Positions 62,643 to 64,000 of a stretch of 64,000 nucleotides of DNA are shown here, piece after piece (the stretch's first letter is position 1; each line of letters opens with the position of its first letter). The notes beneath the pieces were generated by a model. That model had not been told where the DNA came from. It saw only the letters and a list, made by a program, of their open reading frames with translations, and did not search any database. The position numbers were made by a program, and so were the translations under genes. Source of the stretch: Aspidapion aeneum (lineage: Eukaryota > Arthropoda > Insecta > Coleoptera > Brentidae); assembly GCA_963576565.1 (NCBI GenBank), contig OY755048.1, positions 6,740,136 to 6,804,135 of the forward strand, given 5' to 3'.

Positions 62643-63203
62643 ATGTCTGTCTGTAACGACCAACGCGCATAACTCTTAAACCGCTTGGTCGATTTCAATG
62701 AAATTTGGTACCTAGGCTGGGTCTTGGGTTGAGATGGTTCCATTTAAAAATGAACAAAATCCACCGAACACAAACCAAATAAAAGGGTGGGGGTAGATTA
62801 AAAAAATTAGAGTTTATGTGAAAATATGGCGTGTGTAATATCAAACGAAAGGTAATCGTGTCTGCAGTTAAACAAAATACATTTCAATTTATTTTTAAAA
62901 AAGGGTGGGGGTATATTTTAAAAATTAGAGTTTAAGGGAAAATATGGCGTGTCTGATATCAAACGAAAGGTAATTGAGTCCGGAGTTTAACAAAATACAT
63001 TTTAGTTTTTGTTTTTTTAAGGGTGGGGGTAGATTTCAAAAATTTGAGTTTAAGTCAAAACATGGCTTGTGTGGTATCAAACAAAAGGTAATTTAGACTG
63101 GAGTTGAATAAAATATATTTCAGTTTTTAGTTATATTAGCTCACACGTACACTATAACTATAGTACCTAGTGTGAGCTTAGGGGCCCATATATTGGCAGA
63201 GTA
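62451..63203 (+). mobile_element. TCTG element, copy O
   Basis: This full-length copy has about 16 TCTG units at 62589-62653. The first base or two of TAGCTCACAC are altered (TTTTGCTCACAC). It ends TTGGCAGAGTA. Confidence 0.88.
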
Positions 63204-63393
63204 TTTTTAAGGGTGGGGGTATATTTCAAAAACTTGAGTTTAAGTCAAAACATGGCTTGTGTCGTATCAAACGAAAGGTAATTTAGTCTGGAGTTGAATA
63301 AAATATATTTCAGTTTTTAGTTATATTAGCTCACACGTACACCATAACTGTAGTACCTAGTGTGAGCTTAGTTGCCCATATATTGGCAGATTA
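63204..63393 (+). mobile_element. TCTG element, copy P (3' end only)
   Basis: It holds the last internal repeat (GGGTGGGGGTATATTTC and following) and a 3' palindrome, ending TTGGCAGATTA. It lies directly behind copy O, giving a duplicated 3' end, the counterpart of the duplicated 5' ends in A and L/M. Confidence 0.85.
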
Positions 63394-63794
63394 TTTTTGA
63401 TTGTCTTCGATGCATTCTAGGTTTTCGTTTTCTCCAATACTTTTGTCCTTATTTGTTTATCTTGGAACATTAAAGTTCAATTTTCAAAAGTCGTTTCCGA
63501 ATGGAACAGATTTTTTGCAAGTATTTTAATTAAAGGCAGATGTAAAAAACAGAACGTAATGAACTGTCATGTTCACCTTTGCGATGTTTAAAAACAGAGG
63601 CCTATATTGTTGATTTTCTAAAGGACATGAAATAAATTTAAAATGAAAATGTTTAAAAACATTTGTGATAATTAAAAGCGAATATAGGTTTTGCATTGCC
63701 TTTGAGTATTGCTTTGCTGTAAAAGGTGTTCATTATTTTTTTAAAAATAACTAAAAAGGGTTTAAATTGAAACTGTTCTTATAAATGTGTAAAT
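63394..63794. other. No gene seen; AT-rich stretch
   Basis: There is no coding signal or known repeat between the TCTG cluster and the terminal minisatellite. Confidence 0.45.
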
Positions 63795-64000
63795 AAATGA
63801 GATCTCAAGATAAATCACGAGATCTCAAGATAAATCATGAAATTTCAATATAATATCTTAACACAAACCATTATATCTCAATATATAAAACGATATCTGA
63901 AGAAAAATCATGAGATCTTAAGATAAATCATAAGATCTTAAGATAAATCATGAGATCCTAAGATAGATCATGATATCTCAAGATAAATTATGAGATCTCA
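63795..64000. repeat. Minisatellite of 22-bp units running off the window
   Basis: About nine units of ATGAGATCTCAAGATAAATC with variants (AGATCTTAAGATAAATCATA, GATATCTGAAGAAAAATCAT) occur. Units contain the palindromes GAGATCTC and AGATCT. The array continues past 64000. Confidence 0.88.

Overview
The window is eukaryotic nuclear DNA, AT-rich, intron-rich and very dense in transposable elements. The only host gene I can support is a furin-type proprotein convertase on the minus strand. Its sequence looks most like insect furin 1 ([16 protein letters not shown] core). With the repeat types present (hAT, Tc1/mariner and pogo MITEs, RTE-like retrotransposons, helentron-like elements with an internal TCTG microsatellite) this suggests an insect, possibly a beetle. 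The species cannot be fixed from sequence alone.

Host gene. Seven exons are spliced in phase, in transcript order 28981-29178, 21683-21811, 18452-18590, 18082-18281, 17592-17847, 17099-17378 and 2496-2687. They encode the end of the prodomain with both self-cleavage sites, the whole subtilisin-like catalytic domain with Asp, His, Asn and Ser, and the first part of the P domain. All splice sites follow GT-AG. The signal peptide and start of the prodomain (5') and the rest of the P domain with the C-terminus (3') are not found, so both ends probably lie outside the window. If so, most of the window is furin intron.

Repeats by region. 1-2.4 kb: an inverted repeat and a tandem duplication carrying a hAT MITE with a perfect 8-bp target duplication. 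3.1-8.1 kb: a TCTG element next to a 3.46-kb foldback element with tandem-repeat arms and G-quadruplex motifs. 9-16.4 kb: several terminal-inverted-repeat (TIR) elements, one 2.9 kb long. 19.2-27.3 kb: two decayed RTE copies, a hAT MITE and four TCTG elements. 29.9-34.3 kb: a 5'-truncated RTE insertion with a 13-bp target duplication, a palindromic element, a minisatellite and a decayed THAP-domain exon. 37.3-41.3 kb: a TCTG element with about 289 repeats, another with about 11, and a short LINE fragment with a 15-bp target duplication. 42-50.3 kb: a tRNA-like SINE, further MITEs (one hosting a nested TCTG element), a satellite and more TCTG elements. 50.7-53.7 kb: an RTE element interrupted by a TCTG element and by a MITE. 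54.3-57.3 kb: mariner-like MITEs, a two-exon THAP relic and a second foldback-like element. 58.9-63.4 kb: a cluster of complete and partial TCTG elements, one carrying about 588 TCTG units. The window ends in a 22-bp minisatellite.

The best candidate for something little described is the TCTG element family: at least eleven near-complete copies plus partial ones, a palindrome at each end, internal triplicated repeats and a microsatellite that ranges from 2 to about 588 units between copies. The second is the set of foldback-like elements whose arms are tandem satellites, one sharing sequence modules with the TCTG family.
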